In this document: positions 14,686 to 22,940 of the stretch, piece after piece
Layout: each line of letters opens with the position of its first letter
Position numbering within the stretch: position 1 is the first letter of the stretch
Source of the DNA: Euzebya pacifica
Lineage (GTDB): Bacteria; Actinomycetota; Nitriliruptoria; Euzebyales; Euzebyaceae
NCBI RefSeq assembly: GCF_003344865.1
Contig: NZ_CP031166.1
Span: forward strand, 248,001-312,000
Reading direction: 5' to 3'
DNA: 64,000 nucleotides
Position numbers and translations under genes: made by a program
Notes under the pieces: model-generated
Told to the model about the DNA's origin: nothing
What the model saw: only the letters and a program-made list of their open reading frames with translations
Database searches by the model: none

Positions 14686-16917
14686 ATGGCCGCAACCCAA
14701 GCCCCCCTGCTCAACGGGACCGAACGCATCACCATCACCCCCAACGGGATGGTGGCCATCCCAACGCGCCTGCTCGACCCCGCCACCCTCCACCACCTCA
14801 CCACCGCCATCCCCAACGTCGAGCACAACACCGACAGCGGAATGCTCACCATCGACGGCGCCGCCAGCCCCTTCGCCTACCCCACCCTCGGCCAACGCCT
14901 CCTCGACCTCCCCCACGTCATCGACGTCACCCCACCGGCACTCCTCGACCGCATGCACACCGCCGTGTCCCGGTACGCCCGCGCGATCAACGACTCCCAA
15001 ACCGTCACCATCGCCCCGGAACGACGCACCGAACTCCTCACCCGCCTCCCCGACCCCATCACCCAAGCCATCCGGCCCTACCAGATCGCCGGCATCGACT
15101 TCGTCACCCGCAAATGCCGCGGCCGCGGATTCCTCGGCGACGACCCCGGAGCCGGCAAGTCGATCATGGCCATCAGCGCCCTGTACGTGCCGCAGCCGAC
15201 GTCGTTCCCCGCCATCGTCGTCTGCAAAGCCACCCTCAAGGCCAACTGGGTCCGCGAGTTCACCATGTGGACCGGCGACACCGTCGAATCCGTCGTGCTG
15301 GAAGGCCAGACCAACCTTGGCGACAGCCTTCCCCATGCCGATGTCTACATCGTCAACTACGAACTCCTCCACCACCGCCTCGATGACCTGCTCCGCGTCC
15401 GACCGCGCGCCCTCATCGTTGACGAGTCCCAGATGTTGAAGACCGTCGCCTACAGCGACGAATGGGTCGGCAACTACATGCTCTGGAAGGCCGAGCACGA
15501 CCAGGCGATCGCCGAGTGGCGCCAGGAGGTCCGCGACCTCAAGGCCGCCGCCGCAGCGGCTTCCGAGACGGCCAAGCCCCCCAAGGACCTGCAGCTTCCC
15601 AAGCGGCCTAAGACGATGGGGAAGCCCAAGCCGCCGGCAACCGGCGGTGCCTGGCGGACCTGGGCGTCAAAGAAGATCGCCCACCACCCGACCGTCCAGA
15701 CCGTCCTTCTGCTCTCGGCCACCCCGGCCCCCAACGGCCGCAACCTCGAATGGCTCCCCCAGATCGACCTGCTCGACCGGCTCGACGACCTCGGTGGGGA
15801 GGACGCGTTCATCCAACGGTACGCCCGCTGGTGCAAGGACTGCGTCGACGAGTTCACCGGCCAGGTCGCCCGCGAATGCACCCACCGCACCTACGCCCAA
15901 CGGTTCGGACGCCGCAACGACGAAGGCTCCATCAACTCCGCCGAGCTCGCCACCCGACTCCGGTCACTGATGATGGTCCGCCGCTCCCAACGGCAGATGT
16001 ACCCCGACCTCCCACCCATTCAGCAGATCCCCGTCGACCTGCCCATGGCCGACCGCGGCACCCACCCCGAAACCGGCGAAACCGTCAACTGGCGCACCGA
16101 GTACAAGCAGGCCGAGGACGAGTTCGTCCAGTGGCTCAAGGACCACGCAGCAGGCAAGGCCCGCACCGAAGGCGACAGCGTCGGACGAGCCGTCGCCCGC
16201 GCCGTCAACACCGCCGAAGGCGACTACGCCAAACTCGTCCAGCTATCCCACCTCCGCAAGATCGCCGCCTACGCCAAAATGGACGCCACGGTGGACTGGC
16301 TCGGCGACTGGGTGTCCGAATCGCCCGACGGTGACGAACCCCGCCAAGCGGTCGTGTTCGCATGGCACAAGACCGTCCAGAAGGCTCTCATCGCCCGCCT
16401 CGGGGAGTGGTTGGACTCGCCCGCAGGCCAGGCACGCAAGCAGCGGCTCGAGGCCGCCTACGGCGGCTCCTACCCCGGTATCCCGTCGATCCTCGCCGCC
16501 ACCGAGATGAAGGGTGACGAGATCGAGGCCAACAAGGCCCGCTTCAACAACAACCCCGACGAGCCCTTCATCGTCTGCAGCATCGCCGCAGCAGCTGAAG
16601 GTCACAGCATGAGCAAGGCTGGTCTGGTGATGGCTTACAGCCTCCCTCCGACTGGCCCGGGGACCCTAAGACAGATGGCCGGTAGGTCCTATGGCCGGGC
16701 AGACGCCCCTTCGGGCACCGTGTTGGCTCTGGTCAACTGCATCGATCCCAAGGGGACGCTCGAGACGATCGATCAGCGGTTGTACCGGGCGATGATGGGC
16801 AAGCAGGTCAACATGGCCACGGTGCTCGACCTGGGTCAGATGCGAGAGATCGAGCGTGGCGATGAACCAACAGCGACCGATGTCATGGGAGACGTGTTCG
16901 CGTCCTACCTGCGCTGA
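14686..16917 (+). CDS. SNF2-family DNA helicase/translocase
   Basis: A 743-residue ATP-driven DNA translocase. Residues 1-125 are a family-specific N-terminus. The first RecA lobe has the Q-like RPYQIAGIDFV, Walker A GDDPGAGKS (151-159), VVCKATLKANWVREF, DVYIVNYELL, the DEAD-box variant VDESQ (245-249) and LLLSATPAPNG (about 337-347). The second lobe has VVFAWHKTVQKAL, FIVCSIAAAAEGHSMSKAGL and a final arginine motif RQMAGRSYGRADA. The layout is closest to SMARCAL1/HepA-like proteins of phages and plasmids, without a nuclease domain. It could act in replication, repair or defence; no defence partner is evident nearby. Confidence 0.88.
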   Translation: MAATQAPLLNGTERITITPNGMVAIPTRLLDPATLHHLTTAIPNVEHNTDSGMLTIDGAASPFAYPTLGQRLLDLPHVIDVTPPALLDRMHTAVSRYARAINDSQTVTIAPERRTELLTRLPDPITQAIRPYQIAGIDFVTRKCRGRGFLGDDPGAGKSIMAISALYVPQPTSFPAIVVCKATLKANWVREFTMWTGDTVESVVLEGQTNLGDSLPHADVYIVNYELLHHRLDDLLRVRPRALIVDESQMLKTVAYSDEWVGNYMLWKAEHDQAIAEWRQEVRDLKAAAAAASETAKPPKDLQLPKRPKTMGKPKPPATGGAWRTWASKKIAHHPTVQTVLLLSATPAPNGRNLEWLPQIDLLDRLDDLGGEDAFIQRYARWCKDCVDEFTGQVARECTHRTYAQRFGRRNDEGSINSAELATRLRSLMMVRRSQRQMYPDLPPIQQIPVDLPMADRGTHPETGETVNWRTEYKQAEDEFVQWLKDHAAGKARTEGDSVGRAVARAVNTAEGDYAKLVQLSHLRKIAAYAKMDATVDWLGDWVSESPDGDEPRQAVVFAWHKTVQKALIARLGEWLDSPAGQARKQRLEAAYGGSYPGIPSILAATEMKGDEIEANKARFNNNPDEPFIVCSIAAAAEGHSMSKAGLVMAYSLPPTGPGTLRQMAGRSYGRADAPSGTVLALVNCIDPKGTLETIDQRLYRAMMGKQVNMATVLDLGQMREIERGDEPTATDVMGDVFASYLR

Positions 16918-16950
16918 TCGGATGTCGCACCCGGCCTGAATACTTGGTGG

Positions 16951-17466
16951 GTGCCATCCCCGTCCGTTCCGCCCAAGCGGAAGCCGAAGCCTGAGCGTTC
17001 GCTCGCAGGCCGGTTCCCAGGTTTGGCCGACGAGTGGGACCCGGCGCTGAACGACGGGGTGACGGCGTGGGATGTGTCGCCGTCCTCGAAGATGCGGCCT
17101 GTGTGGACCTGCTCCACCTGTGGTCATCGGTGGCGGACGTTGGTGCGGAATCGTGCCCTACCGCAGGAGGGCACGAATGGGGCCTGTCCGCCCTGCGCTG
17201 GTGTTGCGGCGGGGCCGTTGCGCAATCTCGCGCGGTCCCGTCCCGATCTTGCGTCGGAGTGGCATCCGACCCGGAACGGTGACCTGACGCCGTCGACGGT
17301 GACTCCCCAGTCGGCTCGGCTCGCCTGGTGGTATTGCGAGCCGCATGGCTACGCGTGGAGGGCCAAGGTGGCCCATCGATATCGAGGAGGGGATCGGTGC
17401 GCCGAGTGCGTCCGTGCGGAGCCGTTGCCAGAATCAGTGGCCTACGTTCGACTCTTCTCCACGTAG
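16951..17466 (+). CDS. Treble-clef zinc-ribbon protein (DUF4379-like)
   Basis: A 171-residue protein with two zinc-ribbon repeats: ADEWDPALNDGVTAWDVSPS, WTCSTCGHRW, CPPCAG, then ASEWHPTRNGDLTP, WWYCEPHGYAW, CAEC. The LA.EW.P..NG.LTP...V...S...WW.C..GH.W...V..R..G..C..C pattern is that of the probable-zinc-ribbon family often repeated in HNH-type and very-short-patch nucleases, but no nuclease domain is present. The GTG at 16951 follows ATACTTGG. DNA or RNA binding is the likely role. Confidence 0.75.
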   Translation: MPSPSVPPKRKPKPERSLAGRFPGLADEWDPALNDGVTAWDVSPSSKMRPVWTCSTCGHRWRTLVRNRALPQEGTNGACPPCAGVAAGPLRNLARSRPDLASEWHPTRNGDLTPSTVTPQSARLAWWYCEPHGYAWRAKVAHRYRGGDRCAECVRAEPLPESVAYVRLFST

Positions 17467-17486
17467 GGGTCAGGGCAGGGAGTGGG

Positions 17487-18056
17487 TCAGGTGCTCCACA
17501 TGTGTTGTCGCAGGGGGGTGATGTCGCCGGTGGTGTCGGCGTGTCGGAGTGGGTCGAGGTAGGCCTTGCGGTCCGATCCCCATCGTGGGGGAGGGAGCCC
17601 GTTGGTCTTGGCAAGCAGGTCGGCAGCGAGTCGTCCATGGCGTCCGTTGCCGTTGGGGAACACGTGGATCTGCACGAGTCGGTGGTGGAACCGGGCGACG
17701 GCGGAGTTCGCGTCGGTTTCGAGCCAGAAGCGGGTGTCGCCAACGAGGGTCCGGAGGTCGACGGCGATGCGGCTTGGCTCGACCCCGATGTTGGTTTCGC
17801 GTGTCCGTTGTCTGCCGGCCCAGCGCCAGACGTCGCAGAACATGTCCGTGTGGAGGCGGCGCAGTTCGTGGTCGTCGAGCATGTCTGGTGACCTGCGTCG
17901 CATCCATCTGTCGCGTGCGGCTGCGATGTTGGCCTGTTCGACCTCGTTGAGGTCGGCTCTGGTGGTCACCCATGTGGGTATCAGCCCTTCCAGGTCCTCG
18001 GCGTCCAGGGGGGTTTGGCCGTCGCCGTCGAAGCTAAGGGTCAAGGGTCGTCCCAC
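17487..18056 (-). CDS. Fic/DOC-family protein, mobile mystery protein B
   Basis: A 189-residue Fic protein expected to transfer AMP or another nucleotide monophosphate to a target hydroxyl. The catalytic loop is intact: HVFPNGNGRHGR (131-142). The N-terminus (DLNEVEQANIAAARDRWM) and VWRWAGRQRTRETNIGV (76-92) are characteristic of the mobile mystery protein B family, whose gene regularly follows an XRE partner. It overlaps that partner (18041-18478) by 16 bases. The pair is typical of conjugative and mobile elements; a toxin/antitoxin-like role is likely but unproven. Confidence 0.88.
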   Translation of the reverse strand: MGRPLTLSFDGDGQTPLDAEDLEGLIPTWVTTRADLNEVEQANIAAARDRWMRRRSPDMLDDHELRRLHTDMFCDVWRWAGRQRTRETNIGVEPSRIAVDLRTLVGDTRFWLETDANSAVARFHHRLVQIHVFPNGNGRHGRLAADLLAKTNGLPPPRWGSDRKAYLDPLRHADTTGDITPLRQHMWST

Positions 18057-18478
18057 AGGCGGGGTGAGCCGGTCAGTTTTGTGGCGCGGTCGTTGATCCA
18101 GTCCTCGGTCCGTCGTGTCTCGACCCGTTGGTCTTCAAGGGCCATGGTGTCGGCGATGGCCTGTGCTTCGGCTTGGGCGACGGCGAGCGCGCGGGCGTGG
18201 ATGGCGTCGCGCAGGGGGGTGCGGGGGACGAGGGCGTAGACGAGGTCGCAGCCGAGTGCGTCGGCGGCGTTTCGCAGCGAGTCGAGTGTCAACGATCCCT
18301 CGGCTTCGGCATGTTCGAGAGCGGAGACGCGCTGCTGGCTGACACCCATCCTGTTGGCGAGCTGTCGTCCGGACATGCCGAGTGCGTCGCGGATGGCGCG
18401 GATCCATCCCGCACGCGGTCGGGGAGGGACGGTGACGGCGGAGAGGCGCTCGTCCAGGCGGTCGACAGCAACATTCAC
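18041..18478 (-). CDS. XRE-family regulator, mobile mystery protein A
   Basis: A 145-residue HTH protein: VDRLDERLSAV, then WIRAIRDALGMSGRQLANRM with GVSQQRVSALEHAEAEGSLT (Cro/C1 HTH, about 25-62), LDSLRNAADALGCDLVYALV and a helical tail. This domain order and the downstream Fic gene identify mobile mystery protein A. The GTG at 18478 is preferred: a complete promoter lies directly before it with the -10 box TATGTT six bases upstream. It probably represses this promoter through the inverted repeat at 18495-18514. Confidence 0.85.
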   Translation of the reverse strand: MNVAVDRLDERLSAVTVPPRPRAGWIRAIRDALGMSGRQLANRMGVSQQRVSALEHAEAEGSLTLDSLRNAADALGCDLVYALVPRTPLRDAIHARALAVAQAEAQAIADTMALEDQRVETRRTEDWINDRATKLTGSPRLWDDP

Positions 18479-18484
18479 AACCCA

Positions 18485-18514
18485 AACATAGTGGATTGTG
18501 TACTGGCCCACAAT
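18485..18514 (-). promoter_or_regulatory. Leaderless promoter and operator of the mobile mystery pair
   Basis: Minus strand: -35 TTGTGG (18508-18513), 17-base spacer, -10 TATGTT (18485-18490), then six bases to the GTG. A perfect inverted repeat ATTGTG-N8-CACAAT (18495-18500 and 18509-18514) covers the -35 box and spacer, where a repressor would block polymerase. Confidence 0.65.
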
Positions 18515-18609
18515 GTTTCTGTTGTTGATGGGCCTGTGATTCACTATCTGTACGTTGTTGATCTGCACGTCGGCTACGTCGTCGGGCGTCTCTGGCGGTG
18601 ATCGGCGTC

Positions 18610-18890
18610 CGCAGGCCGACCAGCACCGGATCGGTGACGCGTGCCCCCCGCCCCGGTCACCGCCGCGGCGTCCGCCATCAGGTTGGCGAGCGGGTCGATC
18701 TTCCCGACGTCCCCGCCGCGGACCGCGTGGCGGCCCGTGCAGGCTTGACGGGTCGAGTTCGTGGATGTCGTGGACGAGCACCCGCAGCCACGGGGTGCGG
18801 AGGATCCGGTGCCTGGACACGTAGGCGCTGCCGTCGTCGCAGCGGATCAGGTAGGCGGTCAGCCACGACCAGCGGACACGTCGAGTGGGT
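18610..18890 (-). pseudogene. Frameshifted gene remnant
   Basis: On the minus strand RVRWSWLTAYLIRCDDGSAY and ILRTPWLRVLVHDIHELDPS read as natural coding, then coding bias jumps one frame to TGRHAVRGGDVGKIDPLANL and MADAAAVTGAGGTRHRSG. One base lost or gained near 18748 would explain it. No start codon is clear. Either a decayed gene or a sequencing error. Confidence 0.3.
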
Positions 18891-18958
18891 CGTGGTGCCC
18901 AGGGTCGGGTGCCTGCTTGTTGGGGGCTGGGGGCGTGTGGCGGGTACGGTGCCCAGCG

Positions 18959-19366
18959 ATGGATGTTGCGGCGGCGGGGTCGGGTGGTGGGAGCAGGGGT
19001 GGGGCCCTTGCGGATTGGGCTCGTCGGCTGGGGGGACGGTTGGACCGGTTGCCGGTGGGGGTGGAGCCAGAGGTTGTGGAGGCGGCCCGTCGGGTGGTGG
19101 TGTCCTGTTCGGCGTTGCCTGATCGGGACGAGCCGCCTGCGGGGTTCGTGGAGGTGGCCGACGGGTTGGTGGAGTTGTTCGAGGATCCCGTGTGGGAGTC
19201 TGTGGCGGCGTTCCGGGTGGAGGTGGCGGCGGGGAACCTGGCGGTCGTTGCGGCGGATTGGGCGCATGGTCGGTTGGGTGTCGACGGGGATCCGTGGGAG
19301 AAGCGCCTGTCGGCGGTTCGGGGTGGGCTGCTTGGTCTGGACGTGTTGTTGGATCAGGGCCAGTAG
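18959..19366 (+). CDS. Protein of unknown function
   Basis: A 135-residue protein, acidic and Val/Ala/Trp-rich (WARRLGGRLDRLPVGVEPEV, GFVEVADGLVELFEDPVWES, LSAVRGGLLGLDVLLDQGQ), probably all-helical. A -10 box TACGGT (18945-18950) ends eight bases before the ATG, suggesting a leaderless transcript. It is 8 bases upstream of the four-HTH gene and likely co-transcribed. Family not recognised. Confidence 0.65.
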   Translation: MDVAAAGSGGGSRGGALADWARRLGGRLDRLPVGVEPEVVEAARRVVVSCSALPDRDEPPAGFVEVADGLVELFEDPVWESVAAFRVEVAAGNLAVVAADWAHGRLGVDGDPWEKRLSAVRGGLLGLDVLLDQGQ

Positions 19367-19374
19367 CCGGGTGG

Positions 19375-20055
19375 ATGGTGGTGGTGGATCGGGGTGTGTT
19401 GGAGGACCGCGGGTGGTTGGTTGCCCGGTACTGCGATGAGGGGTTGTCGGCGCGTGAGGTTGGCCGGCTGGTGGGGGTGTCGGCGCCGACGGTGCTGGCG
19501 GCGCTGCGTCGCCACGGGATCCCGGTTCGGCCTCCCGGGGCGGCACCGGGGGCTGATGGGCGGCTTGATGACCCGGTGTGGTTGCGGCGTCGCCATCACG
19601 ACGACGGGGTGAGCGTGCAGGGGATTGCTGATGAGTTGGGGGTGGCGGCCGGGACGGTGGTGGCGCGTCTGGAGCGGCACGGGATCGTGGTGCGGCGGCC
19701 AGCTGATCGGCGGGCAAGACGGTTGGCGGAGGTGGACGTTGAGGCGGTGCGTGTCCGGCATCATCGTGATGGCGAGTCGGTGAACCGGATTGCTGGTTCG
19801 TTGGGGGTGCGGCCTCGTGACCTGCGGGCGTTGATGGTCGACTGTGGGGTGGAGGTGCTGTCTCGTCGGGAGTTGGCCGATCGGGGGCCGTTGGCGGATC
19901 GTGAGTGGCTTTGGGGCCGTTATGTGGTGGACGTGCGGACCCTGGAGGAGATCGGGGAGGAGGTGGGGGTGTCGGCGTCAACGGTTGGTCGGTGGTTGGT
20001 GCGTCACGGCATTCCGGTGCGTCCATCGGGGCCGGTTGCGCGTCGGGATGGTTGA
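19375..20055 (+). CDS. Tandem helix-turn-helix protein, four units
   Basis: A 226-residue protein made almost entirely of four HTH units of roughly 57 residues. Unit 1: WLVARYCDEGLSAREVGRLV, GVSAPTVLAALRRHGIPVR. Unit 2: WLRRRHHDDGVSVQGIADEL, GVAAGTVVARLERHGIVVR. Unit 3: VRVRHHRDGESVNRIAGSLG, a more diverged turn. Unit 4: WLWGRYVVDVRTLEEIGEEV, GVSASTVGRWLVRHGIPVR. Such beads-on-a-string HTH arrays could read an extended DNA site. No catalytic domain is present. The ATG at 19375 begins the first unit; the upstream frame is shadow. Related proteins lie at 22552 (two units) and 25960 (three units). Confidence 0.75.
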   Translation: MVVVDRGVLEDRGWLVARYCDEGLSAREVGRLVGVSAPTVLAALRRHGIPVRPPGAAPGADGRLDDPVWLRRRHHDDGVSVQGIADELGVAAGTVVARLERHGIVVRRPADRRARRLAEVDVEAVRVRHHRDGESVNRIAGSLGVRPRDLRALMVDCGVEVLSRRELADRGPLADREWLWGRYVVDVRTLEEIGEEVGVSASTVGRWLVRHGIPVRPSGPVARRDG

Positions 20056-20585
20056 CCGGCAAGGGGTGTGTTGCCGGGCAGCGAGTCGCGGAGTCCGCAG
20101 GGGCCTTTGCCGTGATTTCCCGGATCGATGCGGAGCAACGGGCCGTGGAACTCGGCTGTCACGCAGGCCTGGTGGGCGTGCTCGGGCAGGACGCTGCCCT
20201 TGCTGCAGCCCGGCAGGTGGCGTTGAAGGTGACGACGTTCGCAGGCGCCGAGATCGATCGGTGGGCGTCCGAAATGGAGACGCTGTCCACCGAGGGGTAT
20301 GCGGCAGAGATTCGTGACCTGTTCGGTGCAGACATTCGGCGGGACCTGGCTGCTGCTGCGGTGCAGACGGTGGGGCAGGTCGAGTCGATCCGGTTGAGTG
20401 AGTTCGATGGTTCCACGGGTGTGGCGTTTGCCGTGGTGCAGCAGACCTACTCGTCGCGGGGTCAACCTCAATCGGTGTCGGACATCTTGCGCATGGAGAT
20501 CGCGGTTGAACGGGTGGGTGGGGAGTGGTTGGTCTCTGACGTGGCGGTGCTTGGGCCAACCACCTTGGTGCCCGACGAGAACTGA
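20052..20585 (+). CDS. NTF2-like soluble domain protein, N-terminus uncertain
   Basis: About 177 residues from a TTG that overlaps the stop of the HTH gene (TTGA), or shorter from the GTG at 20112. The body (AAARQVALKVTTFAGAEIDR, YAAEIRDLFGADIRRDLAAA, STGVAFAVVQQTYSSRG, RMEIAVERVGGEWLVSDVAV) has the order of helices and curved sheet seen in extracytoplasmic NTF2/Mce-associated-like proteins. Those normally begin with a membrane span, which is missing here, so the gene may be 5'-truncated by fusion to the HTH operon. Confidence 0.55.
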   Translation: MTGKGCVAGQRVAESAGAFAVISRIDAEQRAVELGCHAGLVGVLGQDAALAAARQVALKVTTFAGAEIDRWASEMETLSTEGYAAEIRDLFGADIRRDLAAAAVQTVGQVESIRLSEFDGSTGVAFAVVQQTYSSRGQPQSVSDILRMEIAVERVGGEWLVSDVAVLGPTTLVPDEN

Positions 20586-20748
20586 CCGCGGACAGGTTGC
20601 CGGCCGGTCATGGGCCGGTGGCGTCCCGGCTGGCTGATCTGGCCGAACCCGTGCCGTGCGGCCAGCACCGTTCGTCTCGTGGGGGGATGGCCCCCGCGAG
20701 CGTTGCCGCAACACGGGCTCGGGGAGGGGGTGTTGCGTCGGCGTCGGG

Positions 20749-22365
20749 TCAGGAACCCAGGATCTCTGCGGCGGCGTCCACGACCTCGTCGAGCGAGATC
20801 GTTGTCCAGTCCTCTGGGGTGCCGGGACCAATGACCTCCAAGTACAGGCTGACACCGTCGGCGTTAGCGAAGACCGCGTGCACAGAGGAGTACCTGCCCT
20901 CGGGTCCGTACGGCAGCCCAAAGCCCGAGACTGACAGGCCATTTCGAACCATGTTGATCTCTTCGATGCCGTTGACATCATGAGGCAGGCGAGTGTCTGC
21001 CCAGGCGCGGAATGCCGAGCCCCTACCGCGTGCGATCGAGGTAGACGTCTTCGGGTCATAGCAGGCGGTGTCGACCCCTTGGTCGTCGTTGAACCAGTCG
21101 ATCGGGTGCCGCCAGTCGGGCAGGTCGTCCTCCACGGTGAACAGCCGGTTGGGGAAGTCGTCGGGAAGGGTGTCGCACCACCAGGTCTCGCCGGCGTCCG
21201 GGGCGAGGACGTCGGGCTGGCAGGTGTCGGCCATGGCGTCGGCCACCCGTGTGTTGACATGGCTGGTCGGGCCGACGATGAGGACGTGCCGGTAGGTGTC
21301 GTAGCAGGGTGACAGGCGTGCGGCGGCGGGTGCGTCGATCCGGTTGGTGTCGACCAGCATCAGCGAGACGTTGGCGTCCTGGATTTGGCCGGTGGTGAGG
21401 GTGGCTGCGGGGAGTCCGTAGACCCAGCCGTCGTCGGCGAACCCGTTGATGACGATGTGGTGGGACGGCCCGGGGACATCGTTGCTCCAGCGGCCGTTGT
21501 AGTGGACGTCGACTGCGGCAGCGGTGGCGACACGGGTCGGGCCGGCCATCCGGAACACGTACTTGTCGCCGGTCCAGGCGGAGGCGGCGAGGTAGGCCTG
21601 CACGACGTGTTCGGCGACAGCGGCTTCGCCGCCGGCGACCTCGAAGCGGCGGCCGCCGCCTTCTTCACCGAGGAAGGCTTCCACGGCAGGGTGGGGGGTG
21701 TCGGAGGGGGTGAGGAGCACGGGGGCGCGTCCGGCCACCCACAGGGAAGCGGTGATGGAGTCAGCCCACTGGTCGGAGCGTGCGAAGGTGAACCAGCCGG
21801 CGTGTTCGTAGTGTTCGCGCCATTCGCGGGCGACCGCAACGGCGGTTTCGACCCGTGATGCACCGGCCATGCGACGGACCTGATGGCCGGAGTCTGCAAG
21901 CTGCTGCTCGATCGTTGAGGACAGTGCTGCCTGGCCTCCCATCAGGTAGACGATGCCGTCGGGCTGAAGGACTCGGGTGATTTCTGCGGCAACCCGACCG
22001 TCCAGGGTCGCTGAATCGGTCAGCAGGATCGGGCCGCGGGTGGCGAACACGGTGGCGGCAAGGGAGTCGGCGAACACGTCGTCGCGGGAGACCACCACGA
22101 CCTCGGCTTCGTCGTCGGCGAACCGTTCGCGGGACACTGCGATGGCGGTTGCGATGGGGTCACCGGCATCGATGCGCTGCACGGTGGCCAGGTCGTTGTC
22201 GAACCATGGGGCCGCAGATGGGCCGGGGTTGCGCATCTCCCGTGTCGTGGAGGGTGTCGGCGACTGCTGTGGGCTGGCGATCGCCGATGGTGTCCCGACC
22301 ATTGCGATGAGCATCACCATCGTCACCGCCACTGTCTTCCCGCCACGCACACGACCTGTAGACAC
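20749..22365 (-). CDS. Secreted cell-wall-binding repeat 2 (CWB2) protein
   Basis: A 538-residue exported protein. A basic start and hydrophobic core (TVAVTMVMLIAMVGTPSAIA) form the signal peptide. At least three CWB2 modules follow: RIDAGDPIATAIAVSRERFA, DDVFADSLAATVFATRGPIL, VYLMGGQAALSSTIEQQL, then RMAGASRVETAVAVAREW and RMAGPTRVATAAAVDVHY. CWB2 repeats tether proteins to anionic wall polymers. The C-terminal 170 residues are a separate Trp/Asp-rich domain (WWCDTLPDDFPNRLF, ending LDEVVDAAAEILGS), not recognised. The GTG at 22365 is preceded by AGGAGG; an upstream GTG at 22386 would place that site inside the gene. Confidence 0.8.
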   Translation of the reverse strand: MSTGRVRGGKTVAVTMVMLIAMVGTPSAIASPQQSPTPSTTREMRNPGPSAAPWFDNDLATVQRIDAGDPIATAIAVSRERFADDEAEVVVVSRDDVFADSLAATVFATRGPILLTDSATLDGRVAAEITRVLQPDGIVYLMGGQAALSSTIEQQLADSGHQVRRMAGASRVETAVAVAREWREHYEHAGWFTFARSDQWADSITASLWVAGRAPVLLTPSDTPHPAVEAFLGEEGGGRRFEVAGGEAAVAEHVVQAYLAASAWTGDKYVFRMAGPTRVATAAAVDVHYNGRWSNDVPGPSHHIVINGFADDGWVYGLPAATLTTGQIQDANVSLMLVDTNRIDAPAAARLSPCYDTYRHVLIVGPTSHVNTRVADAMADTCQPDVLAPDAGETWWCDTLPDDFPNRLFTVEDDLPDWRHPIDWFNDDQGVDTACYDPKTSTSIARGRGSAFRAWADTRLPHDVNGIEEINMVRNGLSVSGFGLPYGPEGRYSSVHAVFANADGVSLYLEVIGPGTPEDWTTISLDEVVDAAAEILGS

Positions 22366-22551
22366 ACGACCTCCTATGGACACCACCGGTCAGGCCCGCC
22401 CTGGTGCGGGGCACGACGACGTCGATGCCCACCGACACCACAGCCCCCGGTTGAACAGCAGGCAGTGACCATAGCCTCACCGCCCGACACCCTCCAACCG
22501 GCCGCCGGCATGGTGCGGGTTGGTTGCCGCGGCAGGGTTGCGTCTGGTGGG

Positions 22552-22863
22552 TCAGCGTCTGGTGGGCAGCCCGAGGCGGTGCAGGTGATGCACGACGGTG
22601 CTTTCGTCACAGTGGGCTTCTGCGGCGATCTGGGCGGTCGTCAGGTGGCGGTCCAGCCGTGCAGTGCGGAGCCAGTCGTCGTCCCACACGAGGCTGTCGG
22701 GTCGCACACCTGCCGGGATGCGGTGGCGCCTTAGGGCCTTGGAGACGGCGGATTGGGAGGTTCCGACGTGCTCGGCGATCTGCTGTTGGGTCCACCCCCA
22801 TCGGGTGTAGGCGGTCCGCAACCAGTCGGCGTTGGACAGGTGGGGGTTGGGAGGCTGAGGCAT
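22552..22863 (-). CDS. Tandem helix-turn-helix protein, two units
   Basis: A 103-residue protein with two HTH units of the same design as the gene at 19375: WLRTAYTRWGWTQQQIAEHV, GTSQSAVSKALRRHRIP, and WLRTARLDRHLTTAQIAAEA, HCDESTVVHHLHRLGLPTR. It follows the MFS transporter gene by 77 bases in the same direction and could regulate it. No other domain. Confidence 0.7.
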   Translation of the reverse strand: MPQPPNPHLSNADWLRTAYTRWGWTQQQIAEHVGTSQSAVSKALRRHRIPAGVRPDSLVWDDDWLRTARLDRHLTTAQIAAEAHCDESTVVHHLHRLGLPTRR

Positions 22864-22940
22864 CAGCAGACAGCCAACCAGCGGAGCGAGGAGGATGCCA
22901 ACGGTGCGGCGGGGGTCGGGCCACTCTCCATCGTTCCGGG

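Noticed and set aside
18041-20062. 673-residue minus-strand ORF over the HTH-array gene
   Set aside because: Only its last 145 codons (mobile mystery protein A) are real. The rest is Pro/Arg/His/Thr-rich shadow of plus-strand genes.
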